Source of the DNA: Lepeophtheirus salmonis
Lineage: Eukaryota > Arthropoda > Copepoda > Siphonostomatoida > Caligidae
NCBI RefSeq assembly: GCF_016086655.4
Contig: NC_052139.2
Location: forward strand, 30,570,002 to 30,634,001
Length of the DNA: 64,000 nucleotides
Direction of reading: 5' to 3'
A program made the position numbers and the translations under genes. This document shows positions 22,828 to 34,742 of the stretch, one piece after another. The first letter of the stretch is position 1; each line of letters starts with the position of its first letter. The notes beneath the pieces are model-generated. The model had not been told where the DNA came from, did no database searches, and saw only the letters and a list, made by a program, of their open reading frames with translations.

Positions 22828-23067
22828 GGTTGGTGTAGAATGTCGAATGGTCCTGATTTTAATAATATTTCAGTTTAAATACTATTTCTTTCATCCAATT
22901 AAAAAAAAAATGCTAATTAATAACTATTATTTTTGAAATATTTCTTGTTAGTGATCTTCTTTTTTTTTTAATCCCTTTCTAATACAAAACTAATCCGAGT
23001 TGATTGACGTTAAAGAATCTAATTAAAGAATTGTATCTGATATTTATTTTTAACTGAACCATTAGAT
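22828..23067. other. Short spacer between the XRN1 3' end and the CBM14 gene
   Basis: AT-rich, 240 bp, with homopolymer runs of T and A. It lies upstream of the CBM14 start and downstream of the XRN1 stop. No clear TATA-plus-initiator arrangement is convincing. Confidence 0.4.
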
Positions 23068-26000
23068 CTATTTTGTTAAATCAAATTTAATTCCAATGCC
23101 TAAACGAGGCTTTCTTGTTGACTTTTTTGTACTTTCATCATTGAAATTTGTCTTAACTTGGTTATCATTGAAACCAAAAGGGTTATCAGGAATCAATTCC
23201 TTACACACATTAGAATCAGATTCCTTTTGACCATTTGTACCCGCTTCATGCACATCCACGTTCTTTGTGTCTGAATATACTGTCTTCTGATTTGAGGATG
23301 GAAGATTTTTTTTCGCATGTTTCATATGAACCTGCAAAGGTACAAAACCAGAAGGTTCTTTAGTATTTTTTTCAGCCAGTGACAATTCGTCACAAGATTT
23401 AAAAAATGAAATTACACTGGGAGATATAGCATCGTCGTTTTGAGCAATAGGTTCAACTGTACTATCGCATGAGATCTTTAATTTCGCTATATTTACACTT
23501 TCTATAGGTTCTGAATTTTTATTCTTATTTTTACTTTTAAAAAGAGCAGCTGGATTACGTGGTAAATGGATTGGATCAGGTGGAATACAAATTTGATTTG
23601 GAGGTTTTGTATTTTGTATCTTTGATTTTCTAACACTATCGTTATTTGTATCAGGAAGGGCTTTAGATTCTTCAACTTTTTCTTGCCTTTGATGGAATAA
23701 GTGAGAGTTGTTGGGTTCATCCCTCTGATTTTTGAACCAAGAAAATGGTTTTTCTTCCTTCTTCGGATTTCCATGGCTGTCATTGCTTACTAACTTATTC
23801 AGAGAAATTTTTATCATTGCATATGAGGGAAGAACAAAACTTCTTCCAGGGGATGATCTAATTGAGACACCTCCTCGAAAAGGTTGATCAAACAAAACCT
23901 CGTAAGAAAACACACTAGTTTTATTTTGTTTAACAATTCCAATTAGTGTCCCTCGTGCACCCAAAGGAACAGAAAATCCCTCTCTAACATTTATAATACG
24001 ATCAAAGAGTATAAAATTTGTATTTTTAGGGTCAGGGTCCGATGTTCCCAATTCAAAACTCGGTTTATACAAAAGTTTTGGAGGAATTTCAAGCTTTAGA
24101 ATCTTCATACGATCAGATCGTTGAGATTCAATAACCTTTTCTAACTCAAGTACCAAAGTCTCATCTAAAGTATCTGATCCACAGGAACGCCTTGGTAAGT
24201 TAGCGGAAGGAATTGAAGAAATCCAAGATTTTAATTCATCTAACCTTGGACATGAATAATTTTCATCAGTCTCTGGGAAAAGATCTTGAACGTAAAAAAG
24301 GTCGTCAGTGGACCTACTTGACGAAGAAAGAAATGCAATTACTTCTGGAAACTTTCTTCTGTAGTCCTCAAAAAGTTTAATAGCCTTGTCGGAGTAATAC
24401 CATGTATTACTCTCAAGGCATTTCCTAGTAAAACCTACAGTTTCTTCATTTCGTTTAGAAAATTTTAAATTAAGTCCTACATTTACTTTACTCGTACGGT
24501 TTAGAGGCTCAGATCTTTCACCCCGTAGAATGTACATAGAGCCCATGATCCTTGAAAGGAATAAACTTGAAATATTTAAACGACGTGCAGCAGCGTATCC
24601 CGCTATGAATGCTCTTTTATCAGAGGTATTTTTTTGAATTACACTCTGGAAATTAGGTTCCTATAATATAAAGAAATTGGATAGTTTATTAATAATATTT
24701 TTGATGTAAATAGTTGTATATATTTCACCTTAGGTACGTTGCATTCCACTTCAATTTTCCCTTTTTTTTCTCCTAGAACTGTTGCCATACAACCATAGGC
24801 AACATCAGAAAGAATAAAACAAGAAGAATTCTTCGGAAAAATGTCTTTTAGTGTATGGAAATAGTGCAGTGAGGAAGCATGTACGGATATATCCATTTTA
24901 GTCGTTTGAAGAGCAAATGGCTGTGGGGTCGGATCCCATGTTTTAGCCAGGCTAACCTTTCCATGGGGTCCATACATGTACTTTAAGACAAAAAAGTACA
25001 TTATTTAAATAAAAAATATTATATTATTTGTCTCTTAAACATACCTTACGACCAGTCACAACAGAAGCAAACAATACGATATGAGTTTCACCTATTTCAA
25101 CAGCGAATCGTGTTTTATACCTAAATATTCCATATAAAGTTACTCAAGTTCCTTCTATTTAAGAATTAAATATATTGCTCTTACTTATGAGTAATGTTAG
25201 AAATAACTGATGTAAATTCCTTGCCAGAAATTGGGGTCTTTGTAATCAATTCAGATTTCTTCTCTCCTGTATTTTTCAGATCTACACGATTTTCTGCATT
25301 TGACACACCAACGACTAATGCTTCTTTCATATGAGGCCAAGATACCCAAATTGTTTTACCTAAATACTGTTCGCAAATAGAATTGAGATCGGGTTTGTCT
25401 GAGTTCTTGTTAAGAGAAATTATGCAACTGTTTTCTATACTTGGAGTTTCAAAAACGCACACTCCTGTACAATGTATACGTGCGGTATGAGGTAAGTGTT
25501 GCAGAGTTGGAAATCCAGGGAAGTATACATTAAGTTTGACACTTTTCATGAGACCCAAATTCAGCTTATTATATGGCACATACCATTCCTCCCGTTTGAT
25601 TTCTGTTATAGATGCGTAGCACAAATCAATCGTAGGAAAATACATTGGAGCTTTGCACACTCCATTTGAATTGGGGGTATACACATATGATTTCATTGGG
25701 CCATGTGAATTAATTTTACCCTCGGCTGGTCGAAGATACGCTAATAAAGGCTCCATTGCTTGCAAGAGTCTAATTTCATCAATGAAGGGTAGTAAAACAA
25801 CAGCTTCCCAGTCTTGATGTTTACCATTCAAATCACATTCAAAGTCATTTGGATAGAAATCTAAAATAGGTGAATTCTCAGAGGTCATTAATGTACGTAA
25901 AACCTCTGGTAATAAATTTCCTGATGGAGGAGGTAATACAGCTAAAAGTTGCTCGAAGGGTTTGAATGGTTTACTCTGAAGGTCAAAATTATAATTCATG

Positions 26001-27770
26001 CTGGAAAAGTTTTTTATATCTGTAATCCAAGGGGTATAATGATGATTATAATACCAAGACCAGGATATACATCCATGAAAATAATAATGTAGAATCCATT
26101 GAATTGCTCGAACATAATCTTGAGCAACTTGATTTAAAGCTTCCTTAGTAACAGAGATCATTCGCATTTTATTCATATAATATTCTCGTTTGTGCTGACG
26201 AAATTCAATGTAATAGAGATGATCTCTACCATCAGCCTCCTCTAATTCATCTTTAAACTCATCCAGTGAATTAGAAGATTGACTATCATCCTCTAAATAA
26301 CTATCAGTTGACTTTAAAAGTTGTTTAAGATCATCATTGTCCATATTATTTCCATCAAGAGTTTTCAATTCATCTGTTCGTACAAAATTAAATTAGTTAG
26401 AGTCTGAATTTAAACATGCCTTAATACTTCTTTTAATAATAAAAAAAACCTTGACACACCTATATTATTTCCTTCCAAAAGTTCAGACACATTCCCCGGT
26501 CCAGGAGTTGGTAAAACAGTGTGTTGTCCTTTATTGTTTTTTCTTGCAGTTTTGCCTTCAATCCACTTCATATCAGAGTAGATTTCATCAAACCTGGCCA
26601 GCTCCATTTCTCCCATAGCTGCCATGAATTTTTCAAATCTTTTCAAATTGAGCACTCCGTTTTCATTGATGTATCCATCTAATGTGAGTAAAACTTGTTT
26701 GTAAATGGAATATAACTCAGATAGAGCATTTTTATTAATATGGAGATGCGGTAAATGTGGCACAAAGTCATTTCCCACAAGGAAGCCCATCAGAATCCAA
26801 TCGTCTATAATGGACTCTAAATCATACTTAAAAGGAAGCTTTTCCCTAAAATTATCCATAGAGAATTCTAGATCAATATATTCACGAAGTAACGATAAAT
26901 GTAGTAAATGAAAGTTAACTTTGTTTGCAGACACAATCTTAGAGTTTTGATTTTTCCTACCCCCAAATTTGACCTAATAAACGAAAATGGAAATTAGAAA
27001 ATGATCCTGATCATGATAAACAAGTCCTTACTTCTTCACGAAGTAGCGAAAAATGAGGATCATGTGTACAAAGACCCAACATAATCAAATCCGCATCTAA
27101 CCCATACAAACAATGTCTTGTATTAGGATCGTATCCTTCTTTTGACTTTTCAAAACGTATGAAATCCATGATTTTATGCTCTCCTTCCCCCGGAGAATTA
27201 TGGCCTGAGAGGATAATTTTGACACCTCTCCATAGAGGGTCGGTGCTGATCTTGGAAGCAACAAAATATTCTAACTGCCCCTGCAATTCATTCATGAAGC
27301 GTGTTCCAGGAGTGATGCAATTGGAATCAAATGGAAGCTCCGAAGGGAGTTTCTCTCCTTTATCAATTGCACGTTTGACGTTTGAAGCAGCTTCACGGGA
27401 TGTACGAAATCTAAAATGGAAAATAGGATTATGGTTTCATGAACGACAAGGACTGATCATTAATTAACCTCCTTCCTCTCTGTTGATTCATTTTGGCCCT
27501 GGGGGCAACTCCGTCCACAGCCATGAAAAACACTTTTCTTGGACGAATCATTCGAAATATCACCTCCACATAGGCAAATATATTTTCAAAAATCTGTACT
27601 TCTTTGAGCCTGAAATGCGGATCGTCATCGTTTGGATGAGAACAATTATGAATGATTCCATTCATATCCAAATACAAATGATCGAATTCAGGTATTGAAC
27701 TCTCCTTTACGACTTCAGAGAGACATGGATAACGCTCACTTATCCAACGATAAAATTTCGGGACTCCCAT
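23068..27770 (-). CDS. XRN1: 5'-3' exoribonuclease 1
   Basis: Cytoplasmic exonuclease degrading decapped 5'-monophosphate mRNA. Seven exons on minus: 27469-27770, 27032-27410, 26460-26973, 25185-26373, 25045-25120, 24729-24980 and 23068-24660, in total 1434 residues. Catalytic acidic residues sit at the canonical positions: D35 (YLDMNGIIH), D86 (AVDGVAPRAKMNQQRGRR), E176 and E178 (GEGEHKI), D206 and D208 (GLDADLIMLGL). The region HKREYYMNKM ... ALNQVAQDYVRAIQWILHYY is conserved region 2, with the GCISWSWYYNHHYTP block. SH3-like and Tudor-like parts follow. The protein is shorter than human (about 1706) or fly (about 1612) XRN1, mainly in the low-complexity C-terminal tail. A TGACGTCA lies 158 bp upstream. 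Confidence 0.94.
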
Positions 27771-27927
27771 CTCTCAAAATATATTGTAAATCTCCTTTCA
27801 CTAGACCTAGTCAGACAATGACGACTATGAAGAGGTAATTTTCCAAGTAAACGAAGTATGAAGTCAGTCTTTAAATATTTGAGACCAACTAAGAGAAAGA
27901 TGCAATGGTAAATTCATTTACAACAAA

Positions 27928-27935
27928 TGACGTCA
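27928..27935. promoter_or_regulatory. CRE-type palindrome TGACGTCA upstream of XRN1
   Basis: Perfect 8-bp CRE/ATF site 158 bp upstream of the XRN1 start codon. Confidence 0.5.
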
Positions 27936-28642
27936 TCTGTCACTACGAACGCTTTACCGTTGTACGTCTAGCACATTGCTACCAACTGTATTGAGCTATT
28001 TCAAAGGTTTTTAGCCATTAGTCCTTATGAAAAAGATTCAAAGGATCTAATCAAGATACTTAATTAGAAATACACTTGGATGTAAGGCATTAAATAACGC
28101 CCAGAGGTGTCCCCATTATTATTACTTTTTGAGTATAGTTTTTTTGGGTCCTCCAATTTTTAAAATTTGAACGAATAGTTTCTTCTTTTTTTTTTAACGG
28201 ATTGAAAAATTTTATTTCAGAAAGTTTCGTCATTTTTAAACAAAACGATCATTTTTCTAAAAAACAACGATAATAATTCCTCAACTTGGGAGGCTACAGC
28301 CCCTTCTTAATTATTCCATTTGATCAAACTACGCAACCTTAATCAAAAATATAGTAAAAAATACGTGCGTACGAGGTGAACTATACACAATTTCAAGAAT
28401 CTTGCAATTATAATATGAGGGACGGAAAAATGTTTTCCGTCAATGAACAGAGTCTCGATCCCTTCATTCCTAAAAAAATAGTCTTTTAAATGTTTCAATT
28501 GGCAATAATTAGTCATTCATAATATTTATCAATGTTTTATGGATTTTGTTGATATAGCTAAACTGAATTGACAAATATTGCGAAATAAAATGTTTAACCA
28601 TATAGTTACGTTGTTATTAGTCATTACTGATAACTAATGAAT

Positions 28643-28850
28643 TACATCACAATTGAAGGTAGAACTATCTCGGGGCTCATAGATCATATTTGTATTACAT
28701 AAAATGGACAAATTTCCCAAAAAATTTCAAAGAAACTACATCAAATAGCTTTTAAAATTAATGTAGCCTTTACACTTCTTAGTTAAATATACAATAATTT
28801 GATACCGATAAAAAAAAGGGATTTTTGAATTAAGTCGAATATTTTGGTAT
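28643..28850 (+). repeat. Dispersed AT-rich repeat, copy A
   Basis: Aligns with 33349-33530 and, inverted, with 58800-58912. Shared landmarks are ATCACAATTGAAGG-type start, GGGCTCA, GACAAATTTCC and TTTGATACC. The copies are diverged and non-coding. Confidence 0.5.
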
Positions 28851-30597
28851 TCAAAAACCTTATGAAAATAGTTATATATTTTCAATTAATTTTGTTTTGA
28901 ATGAATTAGAAACGATAAAAGTAGAGAAAATTGGATAAAATATATTTTTGGCAAAAGAAACAACACTCTGGCAATGATTTGTTTTTACAGATCTGTGACT
29001 ATGGGGAGGTCTAAACTTTGTCTGTCAAAACTCAAATGTATCAAATAATTCATATATGGTAGAAAAGACGGAAAGGAAATAAATGTTATCCATTAAAACA
29101 TTATCAAATTTTAATTTTTTTCTAATTTAAAACAAAATCACCATTCAGAAATGTAAGTCTCCATTTTACTTTACTTTACTATTAATTTTTAAGATTCCAT
29201 CTCCAAATCATACAAAACTTCGGATTTTTAATGAATCTATTATTTTTATCTTAAATTGAAGATTTGCTTTTTAAAGACCTTTTTGAAAGAAAAAGGTTGA
29301 TTAATAATACCTTTTTTGTCTCCCGCTCTCTATGGCGTCATTTATGTCATCTTCGGATATTATTCGGGCTGGCCAAATAGGTGAACGCGAAGAGAGGGTG
29401 GGAGCGCCGAACTATATAATAACAATTATTATTAATTATTGTATAATCTTTAAAGTTGATAATTCTGAGGAGAAAAACGTGTGCATGTAGAAGGGGGGGG
29501 GGAGAAAGACTTATGGTATCATTGTTTAAAATACTGATGTGATTATCAGTTGACTGTTATATTATGATTTTTGAGGGTATAAGGAAAGTATTTATCAGCA
29601 AAATGTTTAATGAAGATATACTACTTATAAATGACTTAAACATTTTTTATCCGTCACAGTAGATTTGAAAACGTCACACTCCATGAAATTGTAATTCATT
29701 ATGAACCAAATTCTCAGAATAATAACTAATGAAACGACAAATTAGAGTATTTCGAAATATATTTGAAGTTCCAAGTTTAAAAGAGAAGGCTTAAATTAAA
29801 TATAATCTACATACTAAAAAATAAAACATCATACATTTATGTTAAATATACAAAATTAAACAATTGTAATCATACAACTAATAATAACAATAAATTATAA
29901 ATAAAGAATAATGAAATAATAGATTGATCCTAATAATATTTTTTTGTTCTGACATCGGAATTCAGTTAAATATGTCATAACTTTAAGGTGCAAAATACAA
30001 ACCAGACGTGGAGTTTAATCAAAAAGATCTTCACCCTTTTTTCCTAATGTGGAAATCATTCTTAATTTATTGACATTGTTAGTTAATGACATTTTGGCAG
30101 AAAAATTTAAAATATATAGAATATTACTATTAATCGATATTATGTTATGTGGATATCTATAATAGTTACATGATAAATTAAATTGTATGATTTATATGAA
30201 ACTTATAGAAAAAATTAGATGGTTTACAACTTTACTTGGGATATTTATTTATTTACAAATAGGAACTCAATCGAAATTTATTAATTTAATGATCGAAGCT
30301 TATCAATTCATTTAGCTGACTTAATTTTATCTGATAAATTCTTTCTTTTTCTAAAAGAATGATTTTGGCTGTTCATTCAAAAATATATAAACAAATTGTG
30401 CATATTTTACAAGATATTTTATCTAAAAAGTTATTAAATTTGTAATTATTTTACATTTTGCTGTCATTTTACAAGACAAATATTCTTTTTTTTAAATTAA
30501 AGTATTTACAGTATCAGTAAATACGTGACTTGGATTTTTAAATGTAATTAATGTGTTTTTATAGCATTTATTTAAAAAAAATCTGTAATATTTGATA

Positions 30598-30805
30598 AAG
30601 ATAAATTGATGTCAAGTACATGACATCTGTTCGTCTTTTGAGCCCACCTCTATCCATGACATCCGAAAATGAATTTAAGATATAATGTGTCCCAGTTTCA
30701 TCGACATAAATAAGATCATTTTCTGATGAAAATACCAATTCAACACAACATTGTTGTCGTAAATATTTAATTACACTAAAGGCTCTAAATACGCTAACAT
30801 AATAA
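30598..30805 (-). pseudogene. Possible transposase C-terminal fragment
   Basis: On the minus strand an open stretch of about 65-70 codons reads RAFSVIKYLRQQCCVELVF and DLIYVDETGTHYILNSF, ending MDRGGLKRRTDVMYL. The Cys pair followed by a conserved Arg-Gly-Gly-Leu and a Ser/Thr-Asp resembles the C-terminal part of P-element-like or related DDE transposases. I cannot assign a family firmly. Confidence 0.3.
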
Positions 30806-31984
30806 ATTAGTTTTATATTCTAGTAATTTCATCTAAGTCTGTGATATATGTATTAGAAATCTTTCACAATGTTTTTGAATCATATTCAACGTTTTGTAAA
30901 GAGGAGTTGAATGGGGAAATATATCTTAATTAACTTAAGGACCTAACGTTCATTTTCAGTAAGGATCTAATTGTTTTTTTGTTTTTTTTTACTCTAAAAA
31001 AAAGACCACAACTCATAAAGTAATTACCTCCACCAAGATGACGATAACATCCGAATCTCCTTTCAATGGGTTTATAATTTATTTTTCTGAGTAATATAAA
31101 CTTAACGTGTTTTATATGTAGGAAATAAGTCCTAGGTCGATCCTTTAACTGTATAAATTGCAGTTTGAAATGTTTCATTGGATAAACTGTTACGCTTACC
31201 AGATATTATCTTCCATTTCAATAAATATCCTCCGAATGAAATTAGATACTATATTTGTGTTCTTTGATCGTTAGAAATTGGTTTTCTACTACCATCTCTT
31301 AATTTTATATTAAAATTTTCCGATTTAACTTAGCAATTTTCCATTGTTTTTATCATAATGATTTAAAGCCTCTATTGTTGATTCATAAATTTTTTAGTTA
31401 CAAATTAACTTTTTTTTTTCTATAGAATTTGGATTAATTACTTGATTAGTTAATTTATGCGCGTATTTGATACCCATGCTTATTTCCGTTTTAAAGATAG
31501 GTTTACGGTCGTCAAATTTTGCACTATAAGTAATTTTGTCAATTTCAGAAGATGGGAAGACGAAATTTCGACGGCATAAGAAATTATTATATAATTTTTT
31601 GAAAATATACACTGGTCAAAATATGAATATTTTTTCCCACCATCATTTTAAAAAGGACTTTTAATATAAAGTACCTTAATGGATAATTTATTGCTGTATA
31701 ATTATATGAATTATATGAAATAAACATTGTATTTATACTAACCTTGGGATCATTGACCATGGATGTCATGGAATTAATTAAAAAGGGAGCTAAAAGAGGA
31801 ATTTACACAAAGGAAATAATAATCACAGAACCTCGTAACACAAATATGATTTTATTTTTTTAATTCACAAGTTCCCCATGGCCGCATCAAAATATTGGGT
31901 TTTTCTTATAAAAACAATATCAACAATATTTAATTAATTGTTTGTATAGTTTCATTCAAAAACGCACTTTTTTCGCTCGTAAAA

Positions 31985-32660
31985 ATGTCTAATTTTGTGC
32001 CTACAAACTACGATGTGCGGACATCATTGATTTTCTGTTACAGATCGAAGAAAAAGGCTTCTCAATCCCATCAAATTCTTGTGGAAGCTTTTAGTGGACA
32101 TGCTCTAAGCAGAGCACATTGCTTCAGGTGTACTCAAAAATTCCAAAGTGGTGATTTGGACGTGAGAAATGATCTCATCGGAAAGAAGGCAAGGCTGCGT
32201 GTGTTCTGGGACCAGTGCAGTGTCATATGGTATGACCTTCTACAGTCCGATCAAACTGTTAATGGTGATCGCTACCAACAACAATTGGCCAATTTGAACC
32301 ATGCTATACGTCAAAAACACCCAAAATATGAAGCCAGGCAACACAAGGTAATTTTCCTTGATGACAACGCACCACCGCATCGCCTTATAACCACCCTCCA
32401 CCTTGTTGAATCGTACAATTGGGAACCTCTTGCTCATGCGGCTTACTCATCAGACCTGGAGCCTTCTGATTATCACATGTTTGCATCGCACAGGGCCACG
32501 CACTCAATGATTTACGCTTTGATTCTCATGTTGAAGCCAAAAAAAGGATTGATGGCTGGTTTGCAGCCTAAGGCAAACAATTTTTTGGAAAGACATCCAT
32601 AGATTGCCTGAAAGATGGAGAAAATGTGTGGCTAGTGAAGGTGCATACTTTGAAAATTAA
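31985..32660 (+). pseudogene. Mariner (D34D) transposase with a large internal deletion
   Basis: A frame of 205 residues from 31985. Its N terminus (RSKKKASQSHQILVEAFSGH, then CFRCTQKFQSGDLDV) is the first helix-turn-helix of a mariner transposase, normally about 345 residues. It then jumps directly to the catalytic half (VFWDQCSVIWYDLL, IFLDDNAPPHR, YSSDLEPSDYHMF). The second and third catalytic Asp are 34 residues apart, the mariner hallmark. About 110-140 residues are missing, including the linker, second helix-turn-helix and the first catalytic Asp. The C terminus is also frameshifted. Not functional. Confidence 0.82.
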
Positions 32661-33348
32661 ATTTGCTACCATTTTTTTCACAATGAACGTTCTAATTTTA
32701 AAAAAAAAGTATCATTTCATAGAGGCATACCTGGTATGTTGTTGTGACTAGTATATTCTTTGGTCAATGCCTCATAATGTGTAAATTAACTCGAGTCCTA
32801 TTAATCCTGGGGTCAGAAAGGCCCATTCTACATTATATTTCATTCAATTAACCAATTATTTGAATGAAACTTCATAATGATATTCTACAAACACAATTTT
32901 TTCATCAAAAATGATTTTTATACCACAAAAGGTTGCGTGATAAAAACTTGTGCTTCTCCAGATAGTATAAAGACTCGTTGTCACATTATTGTTGATTTAC
33001 AAACAAGGGGGTATAAGAACGCCGATATATTATTCAAATTTGGATCTACTTATTTATGATTAGAAATATAAGCACATTTTTTTTAATATTTGGAAATGTG
33101 GCATAAAGTATGAAATGTTAAATGAAAAGACTCGATTTATCAAATTGATAAATTTGAATAATATATCTTATTATTGATACAGTGGCGAAGTAAGGACTTT
33201 TTTAATTTAGGAGAACATTCGATCAAAGATGTCACTGTAACGATTATGTCAAATCTGGGAGAGGGACTCTTTAACAGCGCTTAGCTATGGATTGAATTAT
33301 GAATTCATAATAGAATGAAAAAGAGCATTTTCACTAACGTAATAAACT

Positions 33349-33530
33349 GCATCATAATTGAAGGAGACGGCATTTGGAGGGCTCAAAGTTGATATTTTTA
33401 GTAAATACAATGAACAAATTTCCAATAAATCTTGACAAAACTCAATCAAATGACTTTATGAATAAAAAAGGCTTAATACCTGCATTGAATACTACTTGAT
33501 ACCAATGATAAACAGGGCTATTTGAATATA
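33349..33530 (+). repeat. Dispersed AT-rich repeat, copy B
   Basis: Best preserved of three copies. Starts GCATCATAATTGAAGGAG and contains AAAGTTGATATTT and GAACAAATTTCCAATAAATC. See copies at 28643-28850 and 58800-58912. Confidence 0.55.
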
Positions 33531-33873
33531 ATCAATGTAATATGTACTGCAAATCCCTAAAAATCGCTAGATTTGTACAAAAAAAAAATACTACTAGTAC
33601 GATAAAAGTATTATAATTAGAGAAAAATATCTTAGTCTTTCAATTGTAATAGTTAATTTGTATATACTACACAGAAATAAGATATATATATAATAAAACG
33701 AGTCAAAATGAGCGATAATTTTTTTATAGACAGTAAGGCGGAAGACATTTTATTTGTTGGTTCCATTTTTCCATTCAATAGTTCACTCTTGTCCTTAATA
33801 TTAATGGAAAAAGGATTTTCATTGTTATAAAACTCGTTTGTTTCTGCTCCCAAAATGGACAACATAAAAATTG

Positions 33874-33881
33874 TGACGTCA
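33874..33881. promoter_or_regulatory. CRE-type palindrome TGACGTCA upstream of DAD1
   Basis: Perfect 8-bp CRE/ATF site about 246 bp upstream of the DAD1 start codon. Confidence 0.5.
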
Positions 33882-34126
33882 CGCTCTATTGGATATTAAA
33901 TTCTGTGCTCCATCTGTCTCCTTTTTATTTTTTTAATTACCAGCTGCACTGAACCTTGATAGCTTTAAGGTGACTTAGCGCAGCTATTAAGCTGTCTGGA
34001 TGATGCGGTGACTGTTGATAATACTATATGATCTAATATTTTGACACGTCTTTTTAGAGTAAAATATCATCTTCAGTGTCAGCTGCACGACTCAGTCTCT
34101 ACCGGAATATTCCATCTCATCTGATC

Positions 34127-34474
34127 ATGGCTCCAACTCTTAGCCTCGAAACCGTAGTTAAAAAGTTCTTGAATGAATACTCTTCCGGAACGCCCAAAAA
34201 TCTGAAAATTGTTGATGGTTATCTCACATATGTATTTTTCACGGGTGTCCTTCAATTTCTTTACTGCTGCCTCGTCGGAACCTTTCCATTCAATGCGTTT
34301 CTCTCCGGATTCATTTCTTGCGTTGGATCATTCATCCTTGGTATTTGTTTAAGGCTTCAAGTCAATCCCAAGAACAAGGCGGACTTCTCAGGGATTAGTC
34401 CTGAAAGAGGATTTGCGGATTTCATCTTTGCTCATGTCGTTCTACATCTTGTTGTCATGAATTTTATTGGATAA
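34127..34474 (+). CDS. DAD1: Oligosaccharyltransferase subunit DAD1 (defender against cell death 1)
   Basis: Small ER membrane subunit of the oligosaccharyltransferase that N-glycosylates proteins. Single exon here, 115 residues, against 113 in human. The start is ATG 34127 (MAPTLSLETVVKKFLNEY); the frame is open further upstream but only from a non-ATG codon. Three hydrophobic segments at about 30-50, 55-75 and 95-115 (GYLTYVFFTGVLQFLYCCLV, FLSGFISCVGSFILGICLRL, FIFAHVVLHLVVMNFIG) match the family, as do QVNPKNKADF and SPERGFADF. Convergent with FDXR, 268 bp apart. Confidence 0.95.
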   Translation: MAPTLSLETVVKKFLNEYSSGTPKNLKIVDGYLTYVFFTGVLQFLYCCLVGTFPFNAFLSGFISCVGSFILGICLRLQVNPKNKADFSGISPERGFADFIFAHVVLHLVVMNFIG

Positions 34475-34742
34475 TTTGTGTTCGAGTTTCTTTTCCACAG
34501 TACCATAATCTTATTTTTTACCACTTTAATAGAAAAAATTTCTGCATTTAATTGGTTTTTCTGTTTCATATTTTTTTATTTGTTAATCTCACAAAATACA
34601 AATATATTCAAACAATGTCCTTGTTTTAGCTAAAAGTTAGTTGCCTTACTTATTTCAATGTATCAAAATAATGAACAGTCTAATGTATGTATTTATGAAT
34701 AATATAATAATTTCAGTCCTAGGCCGGATTAATATACCCAAA

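Larger units (their letters stand above)
27771..34126. other. Long intergenic region between XRN1 and DAD1
   Basis: More than 6 kb of AT-rich DNA with no intact gene. It contains a CRE upstream of XRN1, an AT-rich element fragment (28098-28310), a dispersed repeat with copies at 28643 and 33349, a possible transposase fragment (30598-30805), a deleted mariner (31985-32660), and a CRE upstream of DAD1. A small inverted CTCCCGCTCTCT pair lies at about 29320-29403, and a run of ten G at about 29493. Confidence 0.55.

Noticed and set aside
30930..31620. Two short minus-strand frames of 70-80 codons
   Set aside because: AT-rich, with no recognisable domain and no splice partners that would join them into a gene.
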